Of a DNA stretch of 64,000 nucleotides, positions 44,387-53,429 are shown in pieces (position 1 is the first letter of the stretch; the number at the start of each line of letters is the position of its first letter). The notes beneath the pieces are model-generated. The model was not told the DNA's origin. It did not search any database and was given only the letters and a program-made list of their open reading frames with translations. The translations under genes were made by a program, and so were the position numbers. Origin of the DNA: Afipia sp. GAS231 (GTDB lineage: Bacteria > Pseudomonadota > Alphaproteobacteria > Rhizobiales > Xanthobacteraceae); NCBI RefSeq assembly GCF_900103365.1, contig NZ_LT629703.1:6310501-6374500 (forward strand), given 5' to 3'.

Positions 44387-45132
44387 TTTTGGGGGCGGGG
44401 GCCGCCGCGACCGTGGACAATTCGATTGATTTCAATTCGATTGATCCGCGGCCGGTGTTGATTGTAACCGGTCTGGTGCAGGAGGCCCGCATAGCGGCGG
44501 GGCCCGGCATGATCGTCATTTGCAGCAGTAGCGATCCCGCTCAATTGCGCGCGCTGCTTGCGACGCTTGACCCATCGTCATTCAGGGGCGTGATTTCGTT
44601 CGGCGTCGCCGGCGGGCTCGATCCTTCGTTGAAGTCGGGCGACGTGGTGGTGGCGACCGAGGTTCTGGCGGGCGATACCCGTTTTCTGGCAGGCCTTGCG
44701 CTGAACGAGGAAATGATCGCCAGCGCCGCGCTGAAGCGCCGGCGCGTGGTCCGCGGCGGCCTCGCCGGCGTGGAACAGGTGATCGCGGCGACCGCCTGCA
44801 AGGCCGCGCTGCATTCCGAGACTGGGGCCGCCGCGGTCGACATGGAAAGCCATATCGCTGCGGCCTATGCGTCTGCGGCCGGCATTCCCTTTGCGGCGCT
44901 GCGCGTGATTTCGGATCCGGCCAGCCGCTCGCTTCCGGCGCTGGCCAAGAGCGCCATCAAGCCGAACGGCGATATCGACCTGCGCAAGGTGCTGCGCGGC
45001 CTCGTGCGCAATCCGACGACGCTGCGCGCGCTGGTCTCGACCGGGATCGATTTTAATCGGGCGCTGCGCAGCTTGCGCGGCTGCCGGAGCTTCCTGATTG
45101 GCGGCGAGGACCTCGCCACGGTGGATATCTGA
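44383..45132 (+). CDS. hpnG: Hopanoid phosphorylase/nucleosidase HpnG
   Basis: HpnG removes adenine from adenosylhopane to give ribosylhopane. It is a purine-nucleoside-phosphorylase-like protein of about 249 residues, with GVISFGVAGGLDPSLKSGDVVVA and ETGAAAVDMESHIAAAYASAAGIPFAALRVISD holding the typical catalytic Glu and Asp region. The start is taken as GTG overlapping the shc stop (GTGA). The first 15 or so residues (ILGAGAAATVDNSIDFNSID) are poorly conserved, so a later start is possible. A strong terminator follows 27 bp after the stop. Confidence 0.88.
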   Translation: MILGAGAAATVDNSIDFNSIDPRPVLIVTGLVQEARIAAGPGMIVICSSSDPAQLRALLATLDPSSFRGVISFGVAGGLDPSLKSGDVVVATEVLAGDTRFLAGLALNEEMIASAALKRRRVVRGGLAGVEQVIAATACKAALHSETGAAAVDMESHIAAAYASAAGIPFAALRVISDPASRSLPALAKSAIKPNGDIDLRKVLRGLVRNPTTLRALVSTGIDFNRALRSLRGCRSFLIGGEDLATVDI

Positions 45133-45158
45133 CGGCCGCCAGCGACCCGCTTTAAAGC

Positions 45159-45200
45159 AAAAAAGCCCCGGTTCTGATCGATCAGAACCGGGGCTTTTTT
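45159..45200. terminator. Perfect 42-bp palindrome, bidirectional terminator between hpnG and hpnH
   Basis: A perfect 42-bp palindrome runs from six A through GCCCCGGTTCTGATC to its exact complement and six T. The A-run before the stem becomes a T-run on the minus strand, so it can end both the hpnC-G operon and the convergent ispH-hpnH operon. It begins 27 bp after hpnG and ends 12 bp before hpnH. Confidence 0.92.
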
Positions 45201-45211
45201 GTCTTGCTCGC

Positions 45212-46372
45212 TCAGGCGGCCGTGGAGGCCTTCTGCTGCTGCTTGGCGGCGGCGGCTTCCGCTTCGTCGCGGCGGATATCCGAGAGGCGCTTTTGCACTT
45301 CCGCCGAGAAGATGTACTGGGCCGGGCGCTGGTTATCGAGGTTGATCTCGGGCGCCATCGGACCTGTGGTCCGGATGCCGCGAAGGGCTACCCACATCGC
45401 CTTCAGCGGGTTGAGCAGGGCGGCGTTGGCGGCCGTCGGCTCGTAGCCGCAATGCGCCATGCAGTCGGCGCACTTTTCGTACTTGCCGGTGCCGTAGGTT
45501 TCCCAGTCCGTCGTCTCCATCAACTCCTTGAAGGTCTTGGTGTAGCCTTCGCCGAGCAGATAGCAGGGCTTCTGCCAGCCGAAGATGTTGCGCGCCGGCA
45601 TACCCCACGGGGTGCATTCGTAGGACTGGTTGCCGGCGAGGAAGTCGAGGAACAGGCCGGAGTGCATGAAGTTCCACTTCTTGCCCTTGCCGAGCGCGAA
45701 CACGTCACGGAACAGCTTCTTGGTCTTGGTGCGGTTGAGGAAGTGCTCCTGGTCGGGCGCGCGCTCATAGGCGTAGCCCGGCGACATCGAGACGCCGACA
45801 CCGAGTTCGGTGGTGAAGTCGAGGAACTTGGCGATCTCTTCCGCCGGATGGCCGTCGAAGATGGTGGCGTTGACGTTGACGGTGAAGCCGCGGGCTTTGG
45901 CGGCCTTGATCGCGGAAACCGCGCGATCGAACACGCCCTTCTGCGAGACCGCCTTGTCGTGATGCTCCTTCAGGCCATCGAGATGCACGGAGAAGAACAA
46001 ATAGGGCGAGGGCTCGAACAGATCGAGCTTCTTTTCCAACAGCAGCGCGTTGGTGCAGAGCGAGACGAACTTCTTGCGGGCCACGAGGCCGCGCACGATT
46101 TCGCCGATCTCCTTGTGGATCAGCGGCTCGCCGCCGGGGATCGCCACCATCGGCGCGCCGCATTCGTCGGCCGCGTCCCAGCATTCCTGCGCCGACATAC
46201 GGCGATTGAGGATCGCATCGGGATAGTCGATCTTGCCGCAGCCGACACAGGCGAGGTTGCAGCGGAACAACGGCTCCAGCATCAGCACGAGCGGATAGCG
46301 TTTCCGGCCAAGCAGCTTCTGCTTGATGAGATAACCGCCGATACGCAGTTCCTTGAAGAAGGGTATTGCCAT
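45212..46372 (-). CDS. hpnH: Adenosylhopane synthase (radical SAM) HpnH
   Basis: HpnH joins a 5'-deoxyadenosyl radical to diploptene, giving adenosylhopane, the first side-chain step. The 386-residue protein binds its 4Fe-4S cluster through Cys38, Cys42 and Cys45 (FRCNLACVGCGK). It then has PMVAIPGGEPLIHKEIGEIV (SAM-binding GGE) and a C-terminal cysteine group (YEKCADCMAHCGYE). The C-terminus ends with an Ala/Gln-rich tail. It lies 40 bp after ispH in the same direction and is convergent to hpnG. Confidence 0.95.
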   Translation of the reverse strand: MAIPFFKELRIGGYLIKQKLLGRKRYPLVLMLEPLFRCNLACVGCGKIDYPDAILNRRMSAQECWDAADECGAPMVAIPGGEPLIHKEIGEIVRGLVARKKFVSLCTNALLLEKKLDLFEPSPYLFFSVHLDGLKEHHDKAVSQKGVFDRAVSAIKAAKARGFTVNVNATIFDGHPAEEIAKFLDFTTELGVGVSMSPGYAYERAPDQEHFLNRTKTKKLFRDVFALGKGKKWNFMHSGLFLDFLAGNQSYECTPWGMPARNIFGWQKPCYLLGEGYTKTFKELMETTDWETYGTGKYEKCADCMAHCGYEPTAANAALLNPLKAMWVALRGIRTTGPMAPEINLDNQRPAQYIFSAEVQKRLSDIRRDEAEAAAAKQQQKASTAA

Positions 46373-46412
46373 TGAGAAGGTTTCTTTCTGGACTCGAAAA
46401 GTAGTGAGTGGA

Positions 46413-47342
46413 TCAGCCCGCAGCAGTCAGTTCGGCCGGTAGCCGGAATTCGATATTTTCTTCCCGGCCCGGAAGCACCGAGACCTTGACGGGTCCGATA
46501 CGCCTCAAAGCCGCGATCACGTCGTCGACCAGGACTTCAGGCGCCGAGGCGCCCGCCGTAATGCCGACGGCCTTTGCATCTTTCAGCCAGTCAGGGTTCA
46601 ACTCCCTGCCATCGGCAATGAGATAACTCGCGACCCCGACCTCGGTGCCGATTTCGCGTAGTCTGTTTGAGTTGGAACTATTGGCGGCCCCCACCACCAA
46701 AATGACGTCCACCAGCTTGCTCAGGTCCCTTACCGCAGATTGGCGGTTCTGTGTCGCATAGCAGATATCCCGGATGTCCGGGCCTTGAATATCTGTAAAA
46801 CGGGCCTGAAGGGCCGCAATAATGTCCTTTGTATCGTCCACGCTGAGGGTGGTCTGGGTGATATAGGCCACCGGGGTGTCGGTCGGAAGGGTCAGTTCCG
46901 CCACGTCGTCGACGTTCTGGACCAGCAGAACCGGCCCTGGAACCTGGCCCATGGTGCCCTCGACCTCGGGGTGGCCGGCATGGCCGATCAGGATCAGGGC
47001 CCGGCCCTTCGACATATACCGCTTGCCCTGATTATGGACCTTGGTGACCAGCGGGCAGGTGGCGTTGAGCACCGGCAGGCCGCGGGCGGCCGCCTCTTCC
47101 TCGACGCTGCGGGCCACGCCGTGGGCACTGAACACGGTCACCGCGCGTGGCGGCACCTCCGAGAGGTCCTCGACGAAGATCGCGCCCTTGTTCTGCAGGC
47201 TTTCGACGACGTATTTGTTGTGCACGATCTCGTGGCGCACGTAGACCGGCGGGCCGTATTTCTCCAGCGCGCGCTCGACGATCTCGATCGCACGCACGAC
47301 GCCGGCGCAAAATCCGCGCGGCTGGGCCAGATATACTTCCAT
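46413..47342 (-). CDS. ispH: 4-hydroxy-3-methylbut-2-enyl diphosphate reductase
   Basis: IspH (LytB) makes IPP and DMAPP in the last step of the MEP pathway, giving the isoprenoid precursors of hopanoids. The 309-residue protein has the three cluster cysteines Cys12 (GFCAGV), Cys96 ([11 protein letters not shown]) and Cys194 ([10 protein letters not shown]), plus His124/Glu126 ([10 protein letters not shown]). ATG 47342 is used; an upstream in-frame TTG (47360) would add six residues. It is upstream of hpnH with a 40-bp gap, so precursor supply and adenosylhopane synthesis may be co-expressed. Confidence 0.95.
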   Translation of the reverse strand: MEVYLAQPRGFCAGVVRAIEIVERALEKYGPPVYVRHEIVHNKYVVESLQNKGAIFVEDLSEVPPRAVTVFSAHGVARSVEEEAAARGLPVLNATCPLVTKVHNQGKRYMSKGRALILIGHAGHPEVEGTMGQVPGPVLLVQNVDDVAELTLPTDTPVAYITQTTLSVDDTKDIIAALQARFTDIQGPDIRDICYATQNRQSAVRDLSKLVDVILVVGAANSSNSNRLREIGTEVGVASYLIADGRELNPDWLKDAKAVGITAGASAPEVLVDDVIAALRRIGPVKVSVLPGREENIEFRLPAELTAAG

Positions 47343-47774
47343 GGGCTGCTCGTTACGCAAGTTGCACCAACTTCTTTCGCAAATTCACTCGAAAACCTCC
47401 GCGCAGCCGGACCTACCGGATAACTGCAATATCCGCACCACGACCCAATCCTGCTGTTTGCCCCACTCAAGCACATGGAAGTACAGCGCTTTGTGTCAAA
47501 AAAAGAACGACAAGAGAAGATGCATCGGACTTGGTTACCAGCAATACGGTATTATAATACAGTTAATCGCCGTCTGCCGACATTATCCTCACTTGTTCGT
47601 CACTTTATCGCCCCCTGCGGCGGTCTATACCCACCAGCAACACCGTTCCGGAGGGTTTGGGCGGCTGTGGTTGAACCCTGCGGGAAAGTAACCAAACAAC
47701 ATTAGATCGGCCCATGGAACTCCGCTAGACAGCGGGCGTTTTCGGCAGACTCTTGAGACGTAGAAAGAAATGAT
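47343..47774. other. Divergent ispH/hpnN upstream region with candidate promoter
   Basis: This 432-bp gene-free region must hold promoters for ispH-hpnH (minus) and hpnN (plus). The best plus-strand match is TTGGTT (47531-47536), a 16-bp spacer and a perfect TATAAT (47553-47558). The latter lies in a 12-bp palindrome GTATTATAATAC (47549-47560). The transcript would have a leader of about 210 bases. No riboswitch or ORF could be supported. Confidence 0.5.
47531..47558 (+). promoter_or_regulatory. Candidate sigma-70-type promoter for hpnN
   Basis: TTGGTT, 16-bp spacer, TATAAT, overlapped by the palindrome GTATTATAATAC at 47549-47560, which could also be a regulator site. Found by eye; distance to the hpnN start is about 210 bp. 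Confidence 0.4.
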
Positions 47775-50363
47775 GTGCTGACCAATATTGTCGTCGCGAT
47801 TGTCAGAACCTGTACCCGCTTTGCCATTCCTGTCGTCGTATTGTCGCTGCTGCTGGCGATCGGAGCCGGCTTCTATACCGCCCGTAATTTCTCCATCAAC
47901 ACCGATATCAACACGCTGATTTCGCCCGACCTGGATTGGCGCAAGCGCGACAACCAGTTCGAGAAGGCTTTTGACCGCGAAACGCTGATTCTGGCCGTCG
48001 TCGAAGCGCCGACGCCGGAACTGGCCGGTTCCGCAGCCAAGGCGCTCGCGGAAAAGCTTTCCGGCGACAAGAAGAACTTCGAGGCGGTCACGCCGCTCGG
48101 CTCGGGCGAGTTCTTTGAGAAGAACGGCCTGTTGTTCCTGCCGGTGGAAGAGGTCGGCAAGGTCACCGGCCAGCTCGAATCGGCAGCCCCCCTGATTGAA
48201 ATCATGGCCGGCGATCCGTCGATCCGCGGCCTCACCGGCGCGCTGGAGACCGGGCTTGCCGGCATCAAGCGCGGGCAGGTCAAGCTCGACAATGCGGAGC
48301 GGCCCTTCAACCTGATCGCGCAGACGGTCGAAAACATCCTGGCCAAGGGGACGGCGACGTTTTCCTGGCGCGAACTGGTCAGCGACAAACCCCTGACCGA
48401 CGCCGACAAGCGCACCTTCATCGAGTTCAAGCCGATCCTCGATTTTCAGGCGCTGGAGCCCGGCAAGACCGCAACCGACGCGATCCGGCAGGCGGCGACC
48501 GAGCTCAATTTCGCGGGCACCTATGGTGCGCGCGTCCGCCTGACCGGGCCGGTCCCGATGGCGAACGAGGAATACGCCACGGTTCAGGACGGCGCGATCC
48601 GCAATGGCATCGTTACCACCGTCATCGTGCTGATCATCCTCTGGCTGGCGTTGCATTCGGCGAAGATCATTTTTGCGGTGTTCGTCAATTTGTTCGTCGG
48701 TCTCTCGATCACGACCGCCGTCGGCCTCGCGATGGTGGGCTCGCTGAACCTGCTGTCGGTTGCCTTCGCCGTGCTGTTCATCGGCCTCGGTGTCGACTTC
48801 GGCATTCAGTTCAGCGTTCGCTACCGCTCCGAGCGCTTCAAGAACGACAACCTGACGATGGCGCTGGAAGAAGCGGCGCGCCGCGCCGCGGTTCCGCTTT
48901 CGCTTGCCGCAATGGCAACGGCTGCCGGGTTCCTCTGTTTCCTGCCGACCGACTACAAGGGCATTGCCGAACTCGGCAAGATTGCCGGCGCCGGCATGCT
49001 GGTCGCGTTCCTGACCAGCATCACGACGCTGCCGGCGCTGTTGGACCTGATCAATCCGCCCGGAGAAAGTGAACCGGTCGGTTACGCCTTCCTGGCGCCG
49101 GTCGATCACTTCCTCGAAAAGCACCGCGTCATCATCATCACCGGCACGCTGCTGGTCGCCATCGCCGGGCTGCCGCTGCTCTATTTCATGAAGTTCGACT
49201 TCAACCCGATCAACCTGCGCAACAAGAACGCCGAGTCGATCGCGACTTTCCTCGATCTGCGCAAGGATCCCAACACCGGCGCCAACGCCATCAACGTGAT
49301 GACGAATTCCGAAGCCGACGCCAAGAAGATCGAGGCGAAGCTTGAGAAAGTGCCGGAAGTGCTTCGGGTGATGTCGCTCGACAGTTTCGTGCCGGAGGAT
49401 CAGCCGGCCAAACTGAAGCTGATCGCGCAGGCCGCCAGGCTGTTAGGGCCCGCGCTCAATCCCGATCAGGTCGATGCCGCGCCTTCCGATGAGGAGAACG
49501 TGGAAGCGTTGAAGGGCACGGTCGAAAGCCTGCGCAAGACCGCGGGCGAGGGCAAGGGGCCCGGCGCGGTCGCCTCGCGGCGGCTGGCGGACGGGCTGTC
49601 GAAGCTCGCCGGTTCAAATCAGGCGACGCGCGACAAGGCGCAGAGCATTTTCGTCAGCCCGCTCAAGATCGTGTTCGAGCAGCTCAAGAACACCCTGCAA
49701 GCCGCGCCGGTCACCCTGAACACGCTGCCGCCGGAACTGGTCGCCGGCTGGAAGGCCAAGGACGGGCTGATGCGCGTCGAAGCGCTGCCGAAGGGTGATC
49801 CCAACGACAACGACAATCTCCGCAAGTTTGCGGATGCGGTCCTGGCCGCCGAGCCGACCGCGATCGGCGGACCGGTCTCGATCCTCAAATCCGGCGACAC
49901 CGTCGTCAGGGCGTTCGTCCATGCCGGCATCTGGGCGCTGCTGGTCATCAGCTTCCTGCTCTGGCTGGCGCTGCGGCGGGTCACGGACGTGCTGCTGACG
50001 CTGGTGCCGTTGTTGGTGGCGGGCGCGGTGACGCTGGAGATCTGCGTGCTGATCGGACTGCCGCTCAACTTCGCCAATATCGTGGCCCTGCCGCTGCTGC
50101 TCGGCATTGGCGTGGCTTTCAAGATCTATTACGTGACGGCCTGGCGGTCGGGCAGGACGAACCTGCTGCAGACCAGCCTGACGCGCGCGATATTTTTCTC
50201 GGCGCTGACCACGGCCACGGCGTTCGGCAGCCTCTGGCTATCCAGTCATCCCGGCACCGCCAGCATGGGTAAATTGCTGGCGCTGTCGCTTCTCACCACG
50301 CTCGCTGCGGTGCTGCTGTTCCAGCCTGCGCTAATGGGTAAACCGCGCGATGTCGGGGAGTAG
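47775..50363 (+). CDS. hpnN: Hopanoid RND transporter HpnN
   Basis: HpnN moves hopanoids from the inner to the outer membrane. The 862-residue protein has TM1 at about 15-35 (FAIPVVVLSLLLAIGAGFYTA), a long periplasmic loop, and a TM2-6 bundle with IGLGVDFGIQFSVRYRSE. A second loop-plus-bundle repeat ends near LLALSLLTTLAAVLLFQPAL. GTG is the only reasonable start near position 47775, with only a weak GAAAGAAA upstream. Its 3' end overlaps the convergent DUF2147 gene by 33 bp. Confidence 0.92.
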   Translation: MLTNIVVAIVRTCTRFAIPVVVLSLLLAIGAGFYTARNFSINTDINTLISPDLDWRKRDNQFEKAFDRETLILAVVEAPTPELAGSAAKALAEKLSGDKKNFEAVTPLGSGEFFEKNGLLFLPVEEVGKVTGQLESAAPLIEIMAGDPSIRGLTGALETGLAGIKRGQVKLDNAERPFNLIAQTVENILAKGTATFSWRELVSDKPLTDADKRTFIEFKPILDFQALEPGKTATDAIRQAATELNFAGTYGARVRLTGPVPMANEEYATVQDGAIRNGIVTTVIVLIILWLALHSAKIIFAVFVNLFVGLSITTAVGLAMVGSLNLLSVAFAVLFIGLGVDFGIQFSVRYRSERFKNDNLTMALEEAARRAAVPLSLAAMATAAGFLCFLPTDYKGIAELGKIAGAGMLVAFLTSITTLPALLDLINPPGESEPVGYAFLAPVDHFLEKHRVIIITGTLLVAIAGLPLLYFMKFDFNPINLRNKNAESIATFLDLRKDPNTGANAINVMTNSEADAKKIEAKLEKVPEVLRVMSLDSFVPEDQPAKLKLIAQAARLLGPALNPDQVDAAPSDEENVEALKGTVESLRKTAGEGKGPGAVASRRLADGLSKLAGSNQATRDKAQSIFVSPLKIVFEQLKNTLQAAPVTLNTLPPELVAGWKAKDGLMRVEALPKGDPNDNDNLRKFADAVLAAEPTAIGGPVSILKSGDTVVRAFVHAGIWALLVISFLLWLALRRVTDVLLTLVPLLVAGAVTLEICVLIGLPLNFANIVALPLLLGIGVAFKIYYVTAWRSGRTNLLQTSLTRAIFFSALTTATAFGSLWLSSHPGTASMGKLLALSLLTTLAAVLLFQPALMGKPRDVGE

Positions 50364-51017
50364 GCAGATATCGCCGATATCACCGGGCTGGCCGGCCGCC
50401 TGCTTCTGACCAGGCTTCGGCGCCGGGGCCACCGCGCCGATGGTCTTCGGCGGACCCGCCTGTGCCGGTGCTGCGGTTGACGGGTTGGTCGACGGGTTGG
50501 TCGTTGGGTTCTTGGGCACCGCGCCGGTGGCGCTCTTCGGCGCGCCCTTGGCCATGCTGTTGGCGGGGCTGGAGGGAATCGGCGGCGCTACGCGGGTCCA
50601 GGTTTCGCCGCCACAGAGGAAGCCCAGCACACAGCCTTGAATCTCGAGCTGGTCGGTGCCGGCAGGTTTGATGGTCGAGCTGTAGAGCTGCCCGTCCTTG
50701 GCGTTATAGACTTCGCCTTCCCAGGTATCGGCGACACCGGCCTTCTTCTTCATGTCGATCAGGATCGGCATGCCCAAAGTAGGCCGGCTCTGCTTGGAGG
50801 CGTCCGGATTGTGCGTATCGCGTCCGCCCGGGGTTTTCTCCCAGGCAACCACCCCCCACATGCTGCCGTTACACTGGGCGACCCGGATGTTGGCGACGCC
50901 GTCCGCCACCCTCCAGTCGCCGGTGACATCGGCCGCCAACGCGGCGTTAAGACCTGTGGCTAAAAAAAATGCGGAATAAACTATTTTGCGCGCGACAGTT
51001 TTTGGGCAGTGCAACAT
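50331..51017 (-). CDS. DUF2147 periplasmic protein
   Basis: This 228-residue protein has a signal peptide (about 1-28, KIVYSAFFLATGLNAALA) and a DUF2147 domain (about 30-142): DVTGDWRVADGVANIRVAQCNGSMWGVVAW...GQLYSSTIKPAGTDQLEIQGCVLGFLCGGETWTR. A Pro/Ala/Thr-rich tail with repeated NPTTNPSTNPST follows. Family members are predicted outer-membrane or periplasmic beta-proteins of unknown role. The last 33 bp overlap the end of hpnN on the other strand. Its presence between hpnN and hpnO hints at an envelope role. Confidence 0.82.
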   Translation of the reverse strand: MLHCPKTVARKIVYSAFFLATGLNAALAADVTGDWRVADGVANIRVAQCNGSMWGVVAWEKTPGGRDTHNPDASKQSRPTLGMPILIDMKKKAGVADTWEGEVYNAKDGQLYSSTIKPAGTDQLEIQGCVLGFLCGGETWTRVAPPIPSSPANSMAKGAPKSATGAVPKNPTTNPSTNPSTAAPAQAGPPKTIGAVAPAPKPGQKQAAGQPGDIGDICLLPDIARFTH

Positions 51018-51120
51018 GGTTCGAACCTATGCTTATCTGGATGATCCCAAGGCGGGGGTCAAAAAGCCGCATTGAGCGTTTTCAGTTGACGAAATACCCA
51101 TCAACCGACGTATGTAACGA

Positions 51121-52512
51121 ATGCTAAGTTCAAATCTAGACGTTTCCGAGATGTTTGTGGAGCGCCAGGCGCAGCGCAGTTCCATGCATGCACGTTATTT
51201 GAACGAGCAACTCGTTCGCGTGCTCAAAACCATCGGCTACGATGTCGGCTTTCAGAAGGGTCAAGGCCAATACCTGTTCGATCGTGACGGGGCACGCTAT
51301 CTCGACCTACTGAGCGGATTTGGCGTTTTTGCGATTGGTCGCAATCATCCGGCGCTGCGCGAGGCTCTCAAAAGCGTCCTCGACAGCGATCTGCCCAATC
51401 TGGTGCAACTGGATGTGTCCACGCTGGCCGGCGTGCTGGCGGAACGCCTGCTCGAGCATGTGCCATATCTGGACAAGGTGTTCTTTGCCAATTCCGGCGC
51501 GGAAACCGTCGAGGCCGCGATCAAGTTCGCGCGCGGCGCCACCGGCCGGCCTGGCATCGTGTCCTGTTCCCATTCCTTCCACGGTCTGTCCTACGGCGCG
51601 TTGTCGCTGATGGACGATCCAAACTTCCGTTCCGGTTTCGAGCCGCTGCTGCCGGGTTGCACGCAGATTCCCTTCAACGACCTCGCAGCGCTCGAACACG
51701 CGCTGTCGTCGCGTCAGGTGGCCGCCTTCATCGTCGAGCCCATTCAGGGCAAGGGCGTCAACATGCCCACCGACGAGTTCCTGCCGGGGGCGGCCGCGCT
51801 CTGCCGCAAATACGGCACGCTGTTCATCGCCGACGAGATCCAGACCGGTATCGGCCGCACCGGAAAATTCCTCGCGGTCGAGCACTGGAATGTCGAACCC
51901 GACATGGTGCTGCTGGCGAAGGCGCTGTCCGGCGGCCACGTGCCGGTCGGCGCGCTGCTGACGCGAAAAAGCATCTTCGACAAGATCTTCAATCAAATGG
52001 ACCGCGCGGTCGTGCACGGCTCGACCTTTGCGAAAAACGATCTGGCGATGGCGGCCGGCATCGCCACGCTCGAGGTGATCAAGGCCGAGAAGCTGGTCGA
52101 GCAGGCCGCCAAGCGCGGTGCCGAGTTGCGGCTGGCGCTGACCCGCATGGTGCCCGGCTATGAATTGCTGAAGGAAGTGCGCGGCAAGGGGTTGATGATC
52201 GGCATCGAGTTCGGGCCGCCGAAATCGCTGCGGCTCCGCGCCTCCTGGAACGTGCTGGAGGCCGCCAACAAGGGCCTGTTCTGCCAGCTCATCACGGTGC
52301 CGCTGTTCAAGGATCACAAGATCCTCACGCAGGTCTCCGGCCACGGCAGCCACACCATCAAGCTGCTGCCGCCGCTCGTTATCTCAGACGACGACTGCCG
52401 CTGGATCGAAAAATCCTTCGACGAAGTCATCGCCGGCAGCCACAAGGTCCCCGGCGCGATCTGGTCGCTCGGCAAGACCCTGGTCGACAACGCCGTGCGC
52501 AAGACGGCGTAG
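51121..52512 (+). CDS. hpnO: Class III aminotransferase HpnO
   Basis: HpnO makes aminobacteriohopanetriol by transaminating the side chain. The 463-residue PLP enzyme has FFANSGAETVEAAIKFARG, the PLP-contacting LFIADEIQTGIGRTGKF and the Schiff-base Lys267 (DMVLLAKALSGGHVP). Class III transaminases also include ArgD and GabT; the hopanoid assignment comes from position next to hpnN. There is no clear ribosome-binding site before ATG 51121, so a start at M12 (51154) or M22 (51184) is possible. Confidence 0.88.
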   Translation: MLSSNLDVSEMFVERQAQRSSMHARYLNEQLVRVLKTIGYDVGFQKGQGQYLFDRDGARYLDLLSGFGVFAIGRNHPALREALKSVLDSDLPNLVQLDVSTLAGVLAERLLEHVPYLDKVFFANSGAETVEAAIKFARGATGRPGIVSCSHSFHGLSYGALSLMDDPNFRSGFEPLLPGCTQIPFNDLAALEHALSSRQVAAFIVEPIQGKGVNMPTDEFLPGAAALCRKYGTLFIADEIQTGIGRTGKFLAVEHWNVEPDMVLLAKALSGGHVPVGALLTRKSIFDKIFNQMDRAVVHGSTFAKNDLAMAAGIATLEVIKAEKLVEQAAKRGAELRLALTRMVPGYELLKEVRGKGLMIGIEFGPPKSLRLRASWNVLEAANKGLFCQLITVPLFKDHKILTQVSGHGSHTIKLLPPLVISDDDCRWIEKSFDEVIAGSHKVPGAIWSLGKTLVDNAVRKTA

Positions 52513-52515
52513 ATT

Positions 52516-52655
52516 TGTCGTCCCTGCGAACGCAGGGACCCATAACCTCCGCTCGCAATGTTGTCGAAGACGTCTACCCGATCGCCAAAACGATAGGCCG
52601 CGGAGTATGGGTCCCGGCGCAGCGTGCGCGATTGCGCACTTGGCCGGGACGACGA
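52516..52655. repeat. Palindromic intergenic repeat, family D copy 2
   Basis: The left part TGTCGTCCCTGCGAACGCAG is nearly identical to the copy at 22157. The right arm differs, reading TATGGGTCCCGGCGCAGC then GGCCGGGACGACGACG, with a nested GTGCGCGATTGCGCAC. It lies between hpnO and the anti-sigma gene, which converge here. Confidence 0.78.
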
Positions 52656-52664
52656 CGTTGATAC

Positions 52665-53429
52665 TTACCCCGCCGTCCCGCTCCGCATCGCGCTCTCGAA
52701 CTTATCGCCGAAATCCGCAAGCTCGTCCTTGGCGAGATCGCTGACCGCCCAGTAATTCAGGCCGCGGTCGCTCCAGTGCCGGATGTTGAATCCCTGGATC
52801 GTCTCGATCCTGGCGGTGCGATGTTCGGTGCTCGCGGTCTGCGACACGAACAGGTTGATGATGTGCTGGCGGCGGCGGTAGACCACCGCGCCGATGGCGC
52901 GGGTGTCGACATAATCCAGCCGTCCGCCGATCAGCGTAAAACCTTGCGTGGTGAGATCGATCACCGGCGGCGAGACGTCGAGCCTGCCGTTGAACCACGG
53001 CTTGACCGTGTGCTGGTCGGTCGAGATGACGTCGGTGAGGTGGCCGGCCTGCAGCGAGCGCAGATGCGCCGAGACCACTTCGGACTGGATGCGCTCCATG
53101 TCGTCGTGACGCAGCACGATGGCGACCAGGCCGGTTGCCGCCAGCGCCGACACGGCCGATCCCATCGCAAAGCCGCGCAACACCCCGCGCCGGCTCTGTA
53201 GCTGGCGCGGTTGCGGCAATGCCGCCTCGATGCGCGCACGCAGCGCCGCAGGCGCGGTGTAACGCACGCCGGCATCGGCCATCGCCAGACTCATCTCGCG
53301 GTAATCCTTCAGCATCGCAGCGCAACGCGGGCAACTCTCGACGTGGTTTTCGACGTCGCGGGCATGGCCGGCATCGAGTTCGCCGTCGATCAGGGCTTGA
53401 AGGAGGATTTCTGCTTCGTCGCAGGTCAT
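52665..53429 (-). CDS. Anti-sigma factor with zinc-finger and membrane anchor
   Basis: This 254-residue protein has an N-terminal zinc-binding anti-sigma domain (MTCDEAEILLQALIDGELDAGHARDVENHVESCPRC, His-x3-Cys-x2-Cys), one membrane segment (about residues 88-108, FAMGSAVSALAATGLVAIVL) and a periplasmic domain of about 145 residues. The last would sense the signal (RLDVSPPVIDLTTQGFTLIGG; IRHWSDRGLNYWAVSDL). It is expected to hold the ECF sigma factor until released. ATG 53429 overlaps the sigma stop by 4 bp (ATGA), which supports it over the longer frame. Confidence 0.88.
   Translation of the reverse strand: MTCDEAEILLQALIDGELDAGHARDVENHVESCPRCAAMLKDYREMSLAMADAGVRYTAPAALRARIEAALPQPRQLQSRRGVLRGFAMGSAVSALAATGLVAIVLRHDDMERIQSEVVSAHLRSLQAGHLTDVISTDQHTVKPWFNGRLDVSPPVIDLTTQGFTLIGGRLDYVDTRAIGAVVYRRRQHIINLFVSQTASTEHRTARIETIQGFNIRHWSDRGLNYWAVSDLAKDELADFGDKFESAMRSGTAG

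Noticed and set aside
47625..49124. 499-codon minus-strand frame opposite hpnN
   Set aside because: Shadow of hpnN with antisense-like composition.
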